Positions 1 through 9,022 are shown, counted from the stretch's first letter. The stretch: DNA of 64,000 nucleotides from Streptomyces sp. A012304 (GCF_026008495.1 NZ_BQUN01000116.1:68610-132609), one strand, 5' to 3'. Notes: generated from the letters alone by a model not told the origin. Translations and numbers: made by a program.

Positions 1-206
1 CCGCCTCCCTGCCCCGGCGTGGGCAACCGTCCGCCCTCACCCGGCAGGCGGGACACGTCGCTCCCACCAGTCCAGACGACGATTGTGTCAACTCTCCCCC
101 ACGGAGGGCACCGTTACCGACGCGTCGCCCCGAAGTGTGACAACCCACGCGGGCGGCCTCGCCCGCCGGTGGCTTCGGGTCGGGCCGTCCCAATCGCCTG
201 AGCCAC

Positions 207-1523
207 TCACCCGGGACCAGGCAGGCGCCCCAGTGCCAACCGTGCGACGCGCGGCCAGTCGGCCGCTCCGCCGCTGACACGCGGTGCGTGGGGGCGACGG
301 CGGGGCACACGCACCCGCAGCGCCCCGGGCGCGCTGCGGCACACGACGGGTGAGGGCAGAACTACGTGCTCTCCGTCGATGCCGACCGGGAGGGTGTCCG
401 TGTCGGCTTCGACGACGACTTCCCTGGCGCTCAGCCGGACAAGTCCCCCGGAGCGCGGGCCGCGCACCAGTCGGGCCGCCTGAGCGGTGTTGCCGACCCG
501 CACGCACACCACGCCGAGCAGGCCCGAGTCCAGCCGTTCCCTGCGCCCCGGCCGCGCCGCGTCGACGGCACGTCCGTAGGGATTGTTGCTGACGAGGAGG
601 GCCTGAAGTCCGTCGACGTACGTCGTGTCGGCCCGCGACCGCAGTCCGGGCGCGTCCTCGCCCGTGAGGAGGCCGGGGAGGGTGCGCAGGGTCGTGCGGG
701 CCTTGGCGTCCCGGTACGCGGGATCGGTGACGACGGACGCGTACGTTCCGAACGAGGCGTTGTTGACGAAGACCCGGTCCGCGGCGTACCCGAGGTCGAT
801 GCGGAGTTCGACGCCGTCGGTCAGGGCGTCCAGGGCCGCCGCCGGATCGTCGCGGTCGAGGCCGAGGTCCAGGGCGAAGTGGTTGCGGGTGCCGGCGGGA
901 ATCACCACGAACGGCAGGTCGTGACGTGCCGCGACCTGCGCCACCAGCGCCTGGGTGCCGTCGCCGCCCGCCACCGCCAGCAGATCGGCCCCTTCGGCGA
1001 CGGCCTGCCGGGCCAGTTCGGCGACATCCTGGCCGCCTTCGAGCAGGACCACCCGGCAACCGGCCGCCCGGGCCTTGTCGACCAGGTGGAAACGGCCCAC
1101 CTTGCCGCCGCCGGAGCGCGGGTTCATGAGGATCCAGGGGCTGTGGGGCGTCGCGGCGACCTGCCCGGACTGCTCGGAGGTGGTGGGCCCGGGGCTCAGG
1201 GCCGTACGCGCCGCCGTGACGGCCAGGACCCACAGAGCCAGGGACAGCAAGGCCGGCCCCAGCATGCCGAACAGGGCGTAGAGGGCCAGGACAGCGACCG
1301 GCGCCACCACCGACAGGACCGCACCGAGAGCACGCAGCGCTCCGGTGTGCGCCAGGGTCCACCACACCCCGACGGCGGCCAGCGCGAGTCCGGCGATGCC
1401 CGCCAGCGCCCACAGCACGCTCCGCAGACCGGCTGCGACGAGTGGTACCAGAACGCTTCCCAGTATGGCGAGCACGGCGAGGCGGGCCCGTCCCGCAGGG
1501 CCCATGGGTACGGCTGGGCTCAT
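207..1523 (-). CDS. Membrane-anchored diacylglycerol-kinase-family lipid kinase (438 aa)
   Basis: Predicted to phosphorylate a lipid such as diacylglycerol at the inner face of the membrane. Residues about 14-105 form roughly four hydrophobic segments; the catalytic half follows with NPRSGGGK (134-141), the nucleotide-binding GGDGT (186-190) and PAGTRNHFALDLG (209-221), as in YegS/DgkB-type kinases. The ATG at 1523 is chosen because GGGAGGG lies just upstream; the frame stays open further but then overlaps the next gene and has no family-like sequence. It lies 35 bp downstream of, and codirectional with, the DUF7144 gene, so cotranscription is likely. The four membrane spans before the kinase domain are an addition to the usual soluble YegS form. 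The actual lipid substrate cannot be told. The 206 bases before its stop, at the window edge, hold no gene I can support. Confidence 0.85.
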   Translation of the reverse strand: MSPAVPMGPAGRARLAVLAILGSVLVPLVAAGLRSVLWALAGIAGLALAAVGVWWTLAHTGALRALGAVLSVVAPVAVLALYALFGMLGPALLSLALWVLAVTAARTALSPGPTTSEQSGQVAATPHSPWILMNPRSGGGKVGRFHLVDKARAAGCRVVLLEGGQDVAELARQAVAEGADLLAVAGGDGTQALVAQVAARHDLPFVVIPAGTRNHFALDLGLDRDDPAAALDALTDGVELRIDLGYAADRVFVNNASFGTYASVVTDPAYRDAKARTTLRTLPGLLTGEDAPGLRSRADTTYVDGLQALLVSNNPYGRAVDAARPGRRERLDSGLLGVVCVRVGNTAQAARLVRGPRSGGLVRLSAREVVVEADTDTLPVGIDGEHVVLPSPVVCRSAPGALRVRVPRRRPHAPRVSGGAADWPRVARLALGRLPGPG

Positions 1524-1558
1524 CCCTCCCGGTCCCCTGCTGTTCCCGTCGCGTCGCA

Positions 1559-2038
1559 CTAGGTCGGTGGCCGCTTCTCGTAGGGGCGGCGCTCCTCGTA
1601 CACCGGGCGCTCCTCGGACAGGTCGAAAAGGCTGCCACGCCGGACCACGCACAGGGCCCAGATGATGAAGCCCGAGATGGTGATCATCACGACCGACCAC
1701 ACCGGGTAGTACGGCAGGGAGAGGAAGTTGGCGATGATGACGAGTCCGGCGATGGCCACGCCGGCGACGCGTGCCCAGGTCGCGGTCTTGAGCAGTCCGA
1801 AGCTGACGATCACGGCGACCGCACCCAGAGCGAGGTGGATCCAGCCCCAGCTGGTCAGGTCGAACTCGAACACGTAGTTGCGCGTCGTGACGAAGATGTC
1901 GTCCTCGGCGATGGCCATGATGCCCCGGCAGATGTCGAGCAGGCCGACGAGGAAGAGCATCACCGCCGCGAAGATTGTCAGGCCGGTCGCCCATTCCTGC
2001 TTGGCCGTGTGCGCCGGCCGGGTCTGTGGTGCGGTCAT
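1559..2038 (-). CDS. DUF7144-type small membrane protein (159 aa)
   Basis: Integral membrane protein of unknown function. Four hydrophobic segments are visible: about residues 20-40 (IFAAVMLFLVGLLDICRGIM), 64-84, 88-108 and 113-133, followed by an acidic/basic cytosolic tail rich in EERRPYEKR. The pattern, including the GLLDICRG.MAI segment and a Phe/Tyr-rich first loop, matches the DUF7144 family, widespread in Streptomyces often beside other small stress-associated membrane proteins. ATG at 2038 gives the normal family length. It sits 30 bp downstream of the SHOCT gene and 35 bp upstream of the lipid kinase, so the three probably form one leftward transcript. No function can be assigned from sequence. 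Confidence 0.75.
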   Translation of the reverse strand: MTAPQTRPAHTAKQEWATGLTIFAAVMLFLVGLLDICRGIMAIAEDDIFVTTRNYVFEFDLTSWGWIHLALGAVAVIVSFGLLKTATWARVAGVAIAGLVIIANFLSLPYYPVWSVVMITISGFIIWALCVVRRGSLFDLSEERPVYEERRPYEKRPPT

Positions 2039-2068
2039 CTCGGGCCTCGTTCCATGTGATCCGGATGG

Positions 2069-2533
2069 TCAGCGACCAGAGGTACGGGAGGTGGATTCCG
2101 AGCGCCCCGCCGGACCGTGGCCGGTCAGGACCAGTTCCTTCGCCCTGCGGAACTCCTCGTCCGTGATGTCGCCGCGGGAGCGGATCTCGGACAGCCTGGC
2201 GAGTTCGTCGACGCTGCTGGTCCGGCCGCCGGCCGCGGTCTGCCGGATGTAGGCGTCCAAATCCTCCTGCTGTGCGCGCGCCTGCGCGACCTCCCGACGG
2301 CCCATGTTCTTGCCGCGGGCGACCACGTAGACGAAGACGCCCAGGAAGGGCAGCAGGACGGTGAACGCCAGCCAGCCGGCCTTCCCCCAGCCGCTCAGGT
2401 CGTCGTCACGGAAGATGTCGACGACGACGCGGAAGAGCAGGACGAGCCACATGATCCACAGGAAGAACAGGAGCATGCTCCAGAAGACGCTCAGCAGGGG
2501 ATAGTCGTACGCCAGGTACGTCCGCGCGCTCAT
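2069..2533 (-). CDS. PLDc_N/SHOCT domain membrane protein (154 aa)
   Basis: Small membrane protein with two hydrophobic segments (about 13-38 and 53-72), the second framed by WGKAGWLAFTVLLPFLGVFVY, typical of the phospholipase-D N-terminal-like (PLDc_N) domain, then a charged linker and a C-terminal SHOCT motif (about 114-141: VDELARLSEIRSRGDITDEE), a short helical oligomerisation module. No catalytic domain is present. The ATG at 2533 is preceded by GGAGAGAC on the coding strand. First gene of a probable leftward operon with the DUF7144 and lipid kinase genes; the inverted repeat at 2612-2630 lies about 80 bp upstream of its start and is a good candidate operator. Confidence 0.75.
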   Translation of the reverse strand: MSARTYLAYDYPLLSVFWSMLLFFLWIMWLVLLFRVVVDIFRDDDLSGWGKAGWLAFTVLLPFLGVFVYVVARGKNMGRREVAQARAQQEDLDAYIRQTAAGGRTSSVDELARLSEIRSRGDITDEEFRRAKELVLTGHGPAGRSESTSRTSGR

Positions 2534-2611
2534 GTCTCTCCTCCGTCCCGGCGCCCGTACGGCCGCCGTCGCGTGTTGTCCTCAGCGTGGGCACGGCAAG
2601 GGCCGGGCGGC

Positions 2612-2630
2612 CTCACCCGCTGCGGGTGAG
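2612..2630. promoter_or_regulatory. Inverted repeat CTCACCC-N5-GGGTGAG (candidate operator, copy 1)
   Basis: Perfect 7-bp arms CTCACCC and GGGTGAG separated by GCTGC, in the gap upstream of the SHOCT-protein gene. The same arms with the same 5-base spacer recur at 4856-4878, and a degenerate copy at 8908-8926, always in the gap in front of a gene of this 10-kb block. That recurrence argues for a shared protein-binding site rather than a terminator; no T-run follows it. Confidence 0.5.
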
Positions 2631-2681
2631 CGTGCGGCAGCCTGCAGCTGGGGTGACGCGCACCATGGCTCATGGGGGGTC

Positions 2682-4040
2682 TCATGGGGCCGCCCCTTCC
2701 GTCGCCCGGTCCGTCGCCCGGTCGGCCGGTCCGGCTGCCGCCGCGAGGATCGCCAGGATGATCAGGACGGCCACGGCGATGCCGAGCACGAGGGCCACCG
2801 CTCCGACTGACGGGTGGTTCCAGAGGATCAGTGCCAGCGCTCCCGCCGCGATGACGCCACCGGTGGTCCAGGCCCGGTGGTCTGCCAGCCGGCGTCCGGT
2901 GGATCCGGTGCGCAGTCCGGCGCGGCGCAGCCCTCGGCCGGCGGCCGTCGTTGCCCGGTCCGCCGCCGTGCGGACGGCGCGGGCGGGACGTCCGGGACCG
3001 TACAGGTAGGCGACCAGTGCCGTGATCACCGCCACGACCAGAAGGGTGCGCGTGCTGTCCCGCAGGAAACGGACGAACGTGTCATAGATGGCGGCGGCGG
3101 CGTCGGTGGGCAGCGCGTCAGGCGGGACCGAGTCCAGATAGACCCGCCTGACGACGGCCAGCGCGACGAGCAGCACCACCATCGTCAGGCCGACACCCGC
3201 CGCGGTGATCATCAGCATCACCCGGTGTGCCGGATGGGTCCACACGGCCAGCGCGGCGAGTACGACGGTCAGGACGGGCAGCCAGGTGCCGAGGATGTCC
3301 AGCAGCCGCATCGCGTCCTGCGCATGGCCCAGCTCCTCCGTCTGGAACAGGGTGATCGTCCGGTCGGTGTCCGGGATGGCGGCGGCCTTGTCGAAACCAG
3401 CGTCGACGAGACGCTCCCGCACGTCGTCGACGACCTCGCCGACGTCCAATTGGACGGTGTCCCCCTCGGCGCGCACGGCACCCTCGCGCTCTCCGGTGAG
3501 CATGTTCACCACCGCGGCGTGCGAGCGCCGGTTGGCGCCCTCCCACACCTGCTGGAAGGCGTCGCTGGTGATCACGCGGGTGACGGTGCGGTCCACGACG
3601 GTCCTGACCGCGTTGCGCAGCGGACCCTCCAGGGACTCGGCCCCCTCCACGACACGGGGCGGGGCCCCGGCATCCTGGAGGGCCTTGACGAGCGAGTCCG
3701 TCACCGCCGCGACGTCCACGTTGGCCACCACGCGGTCCGTGAACCGGTTGATCACGACCTCCTGCACGGCCGGCTCCGATGCCAGCGGCGCGACGGTCTC
3801 CACGTACCGGTCGGTGTCGGAGACCGTGTCCTGGACCCAGGCCGCGACGACGGCCAGGGGCGCGAGCAGCAGGGCCAGCAGGAGGAGGACCGAGGAGCCG
3901 GCCTGGCGCAGCCGCCGGTGGCGCACCGCCGCGTGACGGCGCAGTCGCTCGTATTCCGCCCGTTCCTCGGCGGTCATGACGTGGTGCCGGGTGACGTCTG
4001 CGCCGGAGTCCGGTGGATCCGGGGGCGCGGCGGGGTTCAT
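2682..4040 (-). CDS. Large membrane protein with extracytoplasmic domain, unknown function (452 aa)
   Basis: Not recognised beyond being a Streptomyces-type integral membrane protein. A charged N-terminus (HHVMTAEERAEYERLRRH) precedes a transmembrane helix at about 48-68. A roughly 200-residue soluble domain follows, with repeated short helices such as EPAVQEVVINRFTDRVV and DVGEVVDDVRERLVDAG; by position it would be outside the membrane. Four or five further hydrophobic segments fill the C-terminal third (LPVLTVVLAALAVW, VMLMITAAGVGLTMVVLLVA, TLLVVAVITALVAYLY and two near the end). The ATG at 4040 has AAAGGAG six bases upstream. The gene lies 95 bp downstream of the HdeD-like gene and is codirectional with it. 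Confidence 0.7.
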   Translation of the reverse strand: MNPAAPPDPPDSGADVTRHHVMTAEERAEYERLRRHAAVRHRRLRQAGSSVLLLLALLLAPLAVVAAWVQDTVSDTDRYVETVAPLASEPAVQEVVINRFTDRVVANVDVAAVTDSLVKALQDAGAPPRVVEGAESLEGPLRNAVRTVVDRTVTRVITSDAFQQVWEGANRRSHAAVVNMLTGEREGAVRAEGDTVQLDVGEVVDDVRERLVDAGFDKAAAIPDTDRTITLFQTEELGHAQDAMRLLDILGTWLPVLTVVLAALAVWTHPAHRVMLMITAAGVGLTMVVLLVALAVVRRVYLDSVPPDALPTDAAAAIYDTFVRFLRDSTRTLLVVAVITALVAYLYGPGRPARAVRTAADRATTAAGRGLRRAGLRTGSTGRRLADHRAWTTGGVIAAGALALILWNHPSVGAVALVLGIAVAVLIILAILAAAAGPADRATDRATEGAAP

Positions 4041-4135
4041 GGGGCTCCTTTCCGCGTGCGCCGCGCCGGTGGCGACGGTCGCTGATCGGGATGACGGTCG
4101 GGGAGGCAGCCGGAACGGAGCGCTCGTGCGGTGTG

Positions 4136-4729
4136 TCAGTCCGTCGCGGCGGGGGCGTCCCACTCCGGGGGGCGCGTCTTTCGCGGAGCGGCCCGCCAAG
4201 CGAGGGCGACCACCGCCTCGGCCAGGCCGAGCAGGACGAGCCACAGGCCGAGCAGCCTGGTCAGGGCACGGGCCGACTCGGCAGGAAGGGCGAGCACCAC
4301 GATCCCCGCGACGACGCCGAGTACGGCGGCGACCGCAACGACGCCGCGGTGCGGCAGGTCCTCGACGGAGACGGCCGTGTAGAGGGTGAGGATGCCGGAC
4401 ACGAGCCAGACGACCCCGGTGATCAGCGAGAGCGCGGCGATCGTCTGCAACGGGTTCCTCAGGCACAGCACGCCGGCCAGGACGTGCAGCACGGCCAGGA
4501 GCAGCCCCGGTAGCCGCTCGTGACCCTCCCGCGCGAAGACGGCCACGAACCGGAACGCCCCGGTCACCAGCAGGTACAGCCCGATGAGGACCGCCAGGAC
4601 GTGCAGGGTCGCCTCCGGCCACACCAGCACCAGGACGCCCGGCACGAGCGTCATGACGGCCGACCCCAGGAGCCAGGTCCATGAACGGCCGAGCCGCGCA
4701 AGCACGTCTGCGGAGTCTCCCGTCGTCAT
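4136..4729 (-). CDS. HdeD-like (DUF308) membrane protein (197 aa)
   Basis: Six hydrophobic segments cover nearly the whole protein (for example SAVMTLVPGVLVLVWPEATL, HVLAVLIGLYLLVTGAFRFV, IAALSLITGVVWLVSGILTL and GVVAVAAVLGVVAGIVVLAL), in the regular paired pattern of the HdeD/DUF308 family, whose E. coli member is linked to acid resistance. In Streptomyces the function is not established. The ATG at 4729 is preceded by GAGGAGGAGCC, a strong ribosome site; the frame is open upstream to about 4837 but without family features. The perfect inverted repeat at 4856-4878 lies about 127 bp upstream, between this gene and the divergent DUF2252 gene. Confidence 0.8.
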   Translation of the reverse strand: MTTGDSADVLARLGRSWTWLLGSAVMTLVPGVLVLVWPEATLHVLAVLIGLYLLVTGAFRFVAVFAREGHERLPGLLLAVLHVLAGVLCLRNPLQTIAALSLITGVVWLVSGILTLYTAVSVEDLPHRGVVAVAAVLGVVAGIVVLALPAESARALTRLLGLWLVLLGLAEAVVALAWRAAPRKTRPPEWDAPAATD

Positions 4730-4855
4730 GGCTCCTCCTCGCGTGATCAGCCGTCGCCTCCGGAAGCCGTCGCCTCCGGAAGCCGACGGGACGGGGTGAG
4801 GGGGCGGTGCGCGAGCACCTGACCGCTCCAGGGTCACGCCTGCCGCTCGGCGACC

Positions 4856-4878
4856 GGCTCACCCACCACGGGTGAGCC
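4856..4878. promoter_or_regulatory. Inverted repeat GGCTCACCC-N5-GGGTGAGCC (candidate operator, copy 2)
   Basis: Perfect 9-bp arms around the spacer ACCAC, between the divergent HdeD-like and DUF2252 genes. It is the longest copy of the motif also found at 2612-2630 and, degenerated, at 8908-8926. Its place between divergent genes would let one protein control both promoters. Confidence 0.55.
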
Positions 4879-5098
4879 ATCGGCTCCGCCGTGGCGGTGA
4901 GCTGGAAGTCCCCCGGTGCCCGGCCCACCCGCCTTCCGGGGCCGGACCACCGGCCGGACCGCTCCGCCCCGGGCTCCTTCAGCGAGTCGCCGACCAGGAC
5001 GGACGCCTTGTACTTCACCCTGACCACCAGCGCCGCGAGCCGTCGGCACATGCGCGTTCCGGCGCCGACGCCGGGACGCCGGACGAGGAGGCGGGACC

Positions 5099-6508
5099 AT
5101 GACCGTGCCGAGTGCTTTCACCGCGTCCCTGTCCGCGGACGAGCGAGCGGCGTACGGCAGGAACATGCGCCGGCGGGCGCCGCGTTCGTCGCACGGCCGG
5201 TACGAGACCGCACAGCGGCGACCCGATCCCATCGAGGTGGTGGAGCGGCAGTCGGCCGAGCGGGTGGCGGAGTTGGTGCCGATCCGCTACGGCCGCATGC
5301 TGGAGTCGCCGTTCCGCTTCTACCGCGGCGCTGCCGCGATCATGGCGGCCGACCTGGCCCCCCTCCCCAACACCGGGCTCCAGGTGCAGCTCTGCGGGGA
5401 CGCCCACCCCTTGAACTTCCGGCTGCTCGCCTCGCCGGAGCGTCGCCTGGTCTTCGACATCAACGACTTCGACGAGACCCTGCCCGGACCGTTCGAGTGG
5501 GACGTCAAACGGCTGGCGGCCGGTTTCGTGACGGCGGCCCGGGCGAACGGCTTCTCGCTCAAGGAGCAGAACAGCACCGTGCGCGCCTGTGTGAAGGCGT
5601 ACCGGGAGCGGATGCACGAGTTCGCCGGCATGCGCACGCTGGACATCTGGTACGCCCAGGACGACGCCGACCGGGTGCGGGAGCTGTTGACCTCGTCGAG
5701 GGAGGGGGAGGCGGCACGCCGTACCGCCCGGGCGGCGGAGCGGGCCCGCACGCGCACCCATCTGCGGGCCTTCGCCAAGCTCACCAGGGTCACGGCCCAG
5801 GGCCGTCGCATCACTCCCGACCCGCCACTGATCACTCCGATCGACCACCTGCTCGACGACCCCTCCGAAGAGGGGCGCGAGAAGGAGCTTCGGACCCTGG
5901 TGGACGGGTACGCGCGGACCCTGCCGTCCGAACGCCGCCACTTGTTGCGCCACTACCGTCTGGTGGACATGGCCCGGAAGGTGGTGGGCGTCGGCAGCGT
6001 CGGTACGCGCTGCTGGATCCTGCTCCTGCTCGGCAGGGACGACGACGATCCGCTGCTGCTTCAGGCCAAGGAAGCCCAGGAGTCCGTGCTGTCCGCCCAC
6101 ACGGGTGGCGACCGCTACGACAACCAGGGGCGCCGGGTGGTGACCGGACAGCGCCTGATGCAGACGACCAGCGACATCTTCCTGGGCTGGACGCACGTCG
6201 TGGGCCTCGACGGGCAGGGCCGGGACTTCTACGTGCGCCAGCTGTGGGACTGGAAGGGCATCGCACAGCCGGAGACCATGGGGCCGGGCCTGCTCGCCCT
6301 CTTCGGGCGGCTGTGCGGGGCCTCCCTGGCGCGGGCCCACGCCCGCTCGGGCGATGCCATCGCCCTCGCCGCCTATCTGGGCGCCGGCGACCGCTTCGAC
6401 CGCGCGCTCACGGAGTTCGCCCAGTCGTACGCCGACCAGAACGAAAGGGACTTCGCGGCGTTGGAGGACGCCTGCCGCGCCGGCCGGATCAGGGCGGAGC
6501 GGCTCTGA
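5099..6508 (+). CDS. DUF2252 family protein (469 aa)
   Basis: Soluble protein of the DUF2252 family, which has a fold related to aminoglycoside phosphotransferases and other protein-kinase-like enzymes but no assigned reaction. Family hallmarks are visible: FYRGAAAIMAADLA (74-87), the conserved CGDAHPLNF (99-107), and the acidic DINDFDETLPGPFEWDVKRL (120-139); later the C-terminal RAHARSGD and the DFAALEDACRAGRI end. Length is typical. The ATG at 5099 follows GAGGAGGCGGGACC. It is transcribed away from the HdeD-like gene, with the inverted repeat of 4856-4878 in the shared gap, and stands alone, since the next gene runs the other way. Confidence is high for the family, none for a function. 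Confidence 0.88.
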   Translation: MTVPSAFTASLSADERAAYGRNMRRRAPRSSHGRYETAQRRPDPIEVVERQSAERVAELVPIRYGRMLESPFRFYRGAAAIMAADLAPLPNTGLQVQLCGDAHPLNFRLLASPERRLVFDINDFDETLPGPFEWDVKRLAAGFVTAARANGFSLKEQNSTVRACVKAYRERMHEFAGMRTLDIWYAQDDADRVRELLTSSREGEAARRTARAAERARTRTHLRAFAKLTRVTAQGRRITPDPPLITPIDHLLDDPSEEGREKELRTLVDGYARTLPSERRHLLRHYRLVDMARKVVGVGSVGTRCWILLLLGRDDDDPLLLQAKEAQESVLSAHTGGDRYDNQGRRVVTGQRLMQTTSDIFLGWTHVVGLDGQGRDFYVRQLWDWKGIAQPETMGPGLLALFGRLCGASLARAHARSGDAIALAAYLGAGDRFDRALTEFAQSYADQNERDFAALEDACRAGRIRAERL

Positions 6509-6609
6509 GCGACGCCGCCGCGCCGGCCGGTCCCGCGATCGTCCGCCTCCGTGCCCCGTCGGACCTCACCCGCACAGGTGACCGCCGCCCGGCGAGCGGA
6601 CGCCGAGGA

Positions 6610-7143
6610 TCAATGCTTCAGAACGATCTTGAAGGAGATGATCAGCAGCCCGAGGACCAGGTTGACCGACGCGGTGGCGGCCATGAGCCGCGGCGAAGCA
6701 CCGGCGCGTCGGGCCGCGGCCACGGACCAGCCCACCTGGCCGGCCACGGCGACGCAGAGAGCCAGCCAGAGAGCACCTCGCACGTCCAGTCCCAGGAGCG
6801 GGCTGACGGCCACCGCCGCGGCCGGCGGAACGGCGGCCTTGACGATCGGCCACTCGGCACGGCACACGTGCAGCACGACCCGGCGGTCCAGATCCTGTTG
6901 CACCAGGCGCGCCCCGAACAGCTGGGCGTGCACGTGTGCGACCCAGAAGACCACTCCGGTCAGCAACAGCAGCAGCACCAGCTCGGTGCGGGGGAACGAG
7001 CCCAGGGAGCCCGCGCCGATCACCACGGAGGCCGCGAGCATGGATCCGTAGACGCCGCCCGTGTAGTCCGCGTGGGCCCGGCGCTCGGCTCGGCGCTCCG
7101 CGCGGGCCGCGGCCGGGCCGGTCGTGGCTCTGGGTCTGGTCAC
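6610..7143 (-). CDS. Small integral membrane protein, unknown (177 aa)
   Basis: Four or five hydrophobic segments (about 31-50, 53-75, 102-120, 124-143 and 155-172) after a strongly basic N-terminus (ARAERRAERRAHADYTGG), ending in FKIVLKH. I recognise no family with certainty; the pattern resembles Streptomyces conserved hypothetical membrane proteins. The coding strand shows a GTG start at 7143, 17 bases after the stop of the MFS exporter gene, so the two are most likely cotranscribed and this protein may be an accessory of that transporter; that is inference from spacing only. Confidence 0.7.
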   Translation of the reverse strand: MTRPRATTGPAAARAERRAERRAHADYTGGVYGSMLAASVVIGAGSLGSFPRTELVLLLLLTGVVFWVAHVHAQLFGARLVQQDLDRRVVLHVCRAEWPIVKAAVPPAAAVAVSPLLGLDVRGALWLALCVAVAGQVGWSVAAARRAGASPRLMAATASVNLVLGLLIISFKIVLKH

Positions 7144-7160
7144 CGGTGACTCTCCCGAAC

Positions 7161-8789
7161 TCAGCGCGTCGATCCCGTCGCCCCGGTCGGAGCCTCGGCG
7201 TCCGGCTGCCGGCGACGGCCTTCCCGGGCGGTCGGCAGGTGCGGCGTGACCAGGAAACCGGCGAGAGCGATGCCGCCGGTGGCCAGGATCGCCGCTTTCA
7301 GACCGTCCAGCTGCGCGGAGGCGTAGGAGTCCGCGACGGCGTCGACCTCGGCCGGCGGCAGCCCGGCACGCTCGGCCGCCGAGCGCACCTGATCGGTGGG
7401 GACGAAGGTGATCCCGGCCTGGAGGGCGACACCGACCTGTTCGCGGGTCTGTTCGGACAGCTGCGGATCGTCGTCCACCTGCGTGGTGAAGGCGTGGGCC
7501 AGCGCACCGATCAGAATGGACCCGATGAGCGCGGTGCCCAGCGCGGAGCCCAGATTCTGGGCCGTGAACTGGAGCCCTCCGGCCTCACTGCGTTCCTCCT
7601 CGCCGACGCCGGACTGGACGACGTTGCCCAGTTGCGAGGCGAGCAGGCCCACGCCCACGCCCAGCAGGGCCATGGCTCCGGCGAACTGCGCGTCGTCGAT
7701 GACCGGGTCGACGGTGGCCAGCAGCCACACGATGGCCGCCACCAAGGTCACCAGGGCCAGCCGGACCACCCGGCGCGGCCCCATGACCCGCCCCAGCGAC
7801 GACGCGGACAGGGAGGTCACGAGCATGGTGGCGGACACCGGGAGCAGACGCAGGCCCGTCTCGAAGGCGTCGAACCCCTGCACCACCTGCAAGTACAGCG
7901 GGATCGTGAAGAACAGCCCCAGCAGGATGAGGTTCTGGCTCAGCAGCGTCATCAGACCGGACCGCAGCACGGGCCTGCCCAGCAGGGACAGGTGTACGAG
8001 GGGGTCGGCGCCCTGGTGCTCCCGCCGCCGTTCCCAGTGCCGGAAGAGCTCCAGGACGGCCGCCCCGGCGCCGACGACGAACAGCGTCGGGGCGAAGCCC
8101 AGGACGGTGAAAGGGGGGTTGCGGGGCTGCACCCATCCCCAGGTGCTGCTCTGCAGCACGCCGAGCACGCCCAGCCCCAGTCCGGCCGCGGAGAGCACCG
8201 CGCCGACCCCGTCCAGCCGGGGGCGCGGGCCGCTCGGGGCGGGCGTCGCGATCACCCTGCGGCACAGCAGGACGGCCGCGACGACCACCACCTCGCCTGC
8301 GAAGACCAGCCGCCAGGTCAGGTACGTCGTCACCCAGCCGCCCAGCAGCGGGCCGACCGCGATCCCGGCGCCGGCGAGCCCGCCGATGACCGCGTACGCG
8401 ACGGCCCGGTCCTTCCCGCGATACGACTCCGCGACGAGGGCGGCCATGGCCGGCAGCACCATGGCCGCACCGAGCCCTTCGATGACGGACCAGCCCAGCG
8501 CGAGGACCCACAACGTGGGTGCCACAGCGGTCAGGGCGGACCCCACGCCGTAGACGACCAGCCCCAGCAGGAACATGCGGCGCCGCCCCAGGATGTCCCC
8601 GAACCTGCCACCGGTGATCATGAAGGCTGCCATGACGAGCGCGTACAGCGTGATGACGGCCTGGATGGCGGTGACCTCGGTGTCGAAGTCCTCGACCAGC
8701 TGACTGATGGACACGTTCATGACGGAGGTGTCCAGGACCATCAGGAACTGCGCCGTACCGAGGACGATCAGAGCCCGCCAGTGCTTCAC
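7161..8789 (-). CDS. MFS drug/proton antiporter, DHA2 (EmrB/QacA) type, 14 TM (542 aa)
   Basis: Exporter of the major facilitator superfamily expected to expel hydrophobic compounds in exchange for protons. The N-terminus reads LIVLGTAQFLMVLDTSVMNV, the classic DHA2 motif D1 region; motif A GGRFGDILGRRRMFLLG lies between helices 2 and 3, and AYAVIGGLAGAGIAVGPLLG is motif C, marking an antiporter. About 14 hydrophobic segments are present, and the length suits the family. The GTG at 8789 was chosen over an upstream ATG because GAGGT sits 7 bases before it and the first helix starts immediately. Leading gene of a two-gene leftward unit. The degenerate repeat at 8908-8926 lies about 119 bp upstream; no local TetR or MarR regulator is adjacent. 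Confidence 0.9.
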   Translation of the reverse strand: MKHWRALIVLGTAQFLMVLDTSVMNVSISQLVEDFDTEVTAIQAVITLYALVMAAFMITGGRFGDILGRRRMFLLGLVVYGVGSALTAVAPTLWVLALGWSVIEGLGAAMVLPAMAALVAESYRGKDRAVAYAVIGGLAGAGIAVGPLLGGWVTTYLTWRLVFAGEVVVVAAVLLCRRVIATPAPSGPRPRLDGVGAVLSAAGLGLGVLGVLQSSTWGWVQPRNPPFTVLGFAPTLFVVGAGAAVLELFRHWERRREHQGADPLVHLSLLGRPVLRSGLMTLLSQNLILLGLFFTIPLYLQVVQGFDAFETGLRLLPVSATMLVTSLSASSLGRVMGPRRVVRLALVTLVAAIVWLLATVDPVIDDAQFAGAMALLGVGVGLLASQLGNVVQSGVGEEERSEAGGLQFTAQNLGSALGTALIGSILIGALAHAFTTQVDDDPQLSEQTREQVGVALQAGITFVPTDQVRSAAERAGLPPAEVDAVADSYASAQLDGLKAAILATGGIALAGFLVTPHLPTAREGRRRQPDAEAPTGATGSTR

Positions 8790-8907
8790 GCTGTCCACCT
8801 CGCAGAGTTGTCCAGCTCGGGTACGCCCGCCGGAGCAGGCGGGGCCGGGCCACGGCGCACGCCTCGCCGCTACTCCTCCCATCTCACCCCCAGCGCGAGC
8901 CCCGTGC

Positions 8908-8926
8908 CTCACCCGCCACGGGGGAA
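8908..8926. promoter_or_regulatory. Degenerate inverted repeat CTCACCC-N5-GGGGGAA (candidate operator, copy 3)
   Basis: Left arm identical to the copies at 2612 and 4856, same 5-base spacer (GCCAC), right arm matching GGGTGAG at five of seven positions. It lies between the divergent MFS gene and the 321-aa membrane protein gene. Weaker evidence than the other two copies; supported mainly by arm spacing and position. Confidence 0.35.
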
Positions 8927-9022
8927 GGGCCGCGCCGCGGTGGTGTGCGCCGTGGGGAGGGCGGGCGCCGACTTCGACGGTGAGCCGGGGGCGATCAAGG
9001 CGATTCGTGGTAGATACGACAT

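Noticed and set aside
2682..5051. A 789-codon frame running through the HdeD-like gene into the 452-aa membrane protein
   Set aside because: Only the part after the ATG at 4040 (with AAAGGAG) looks like protein; the rest is a shadow of the HdeD gene.
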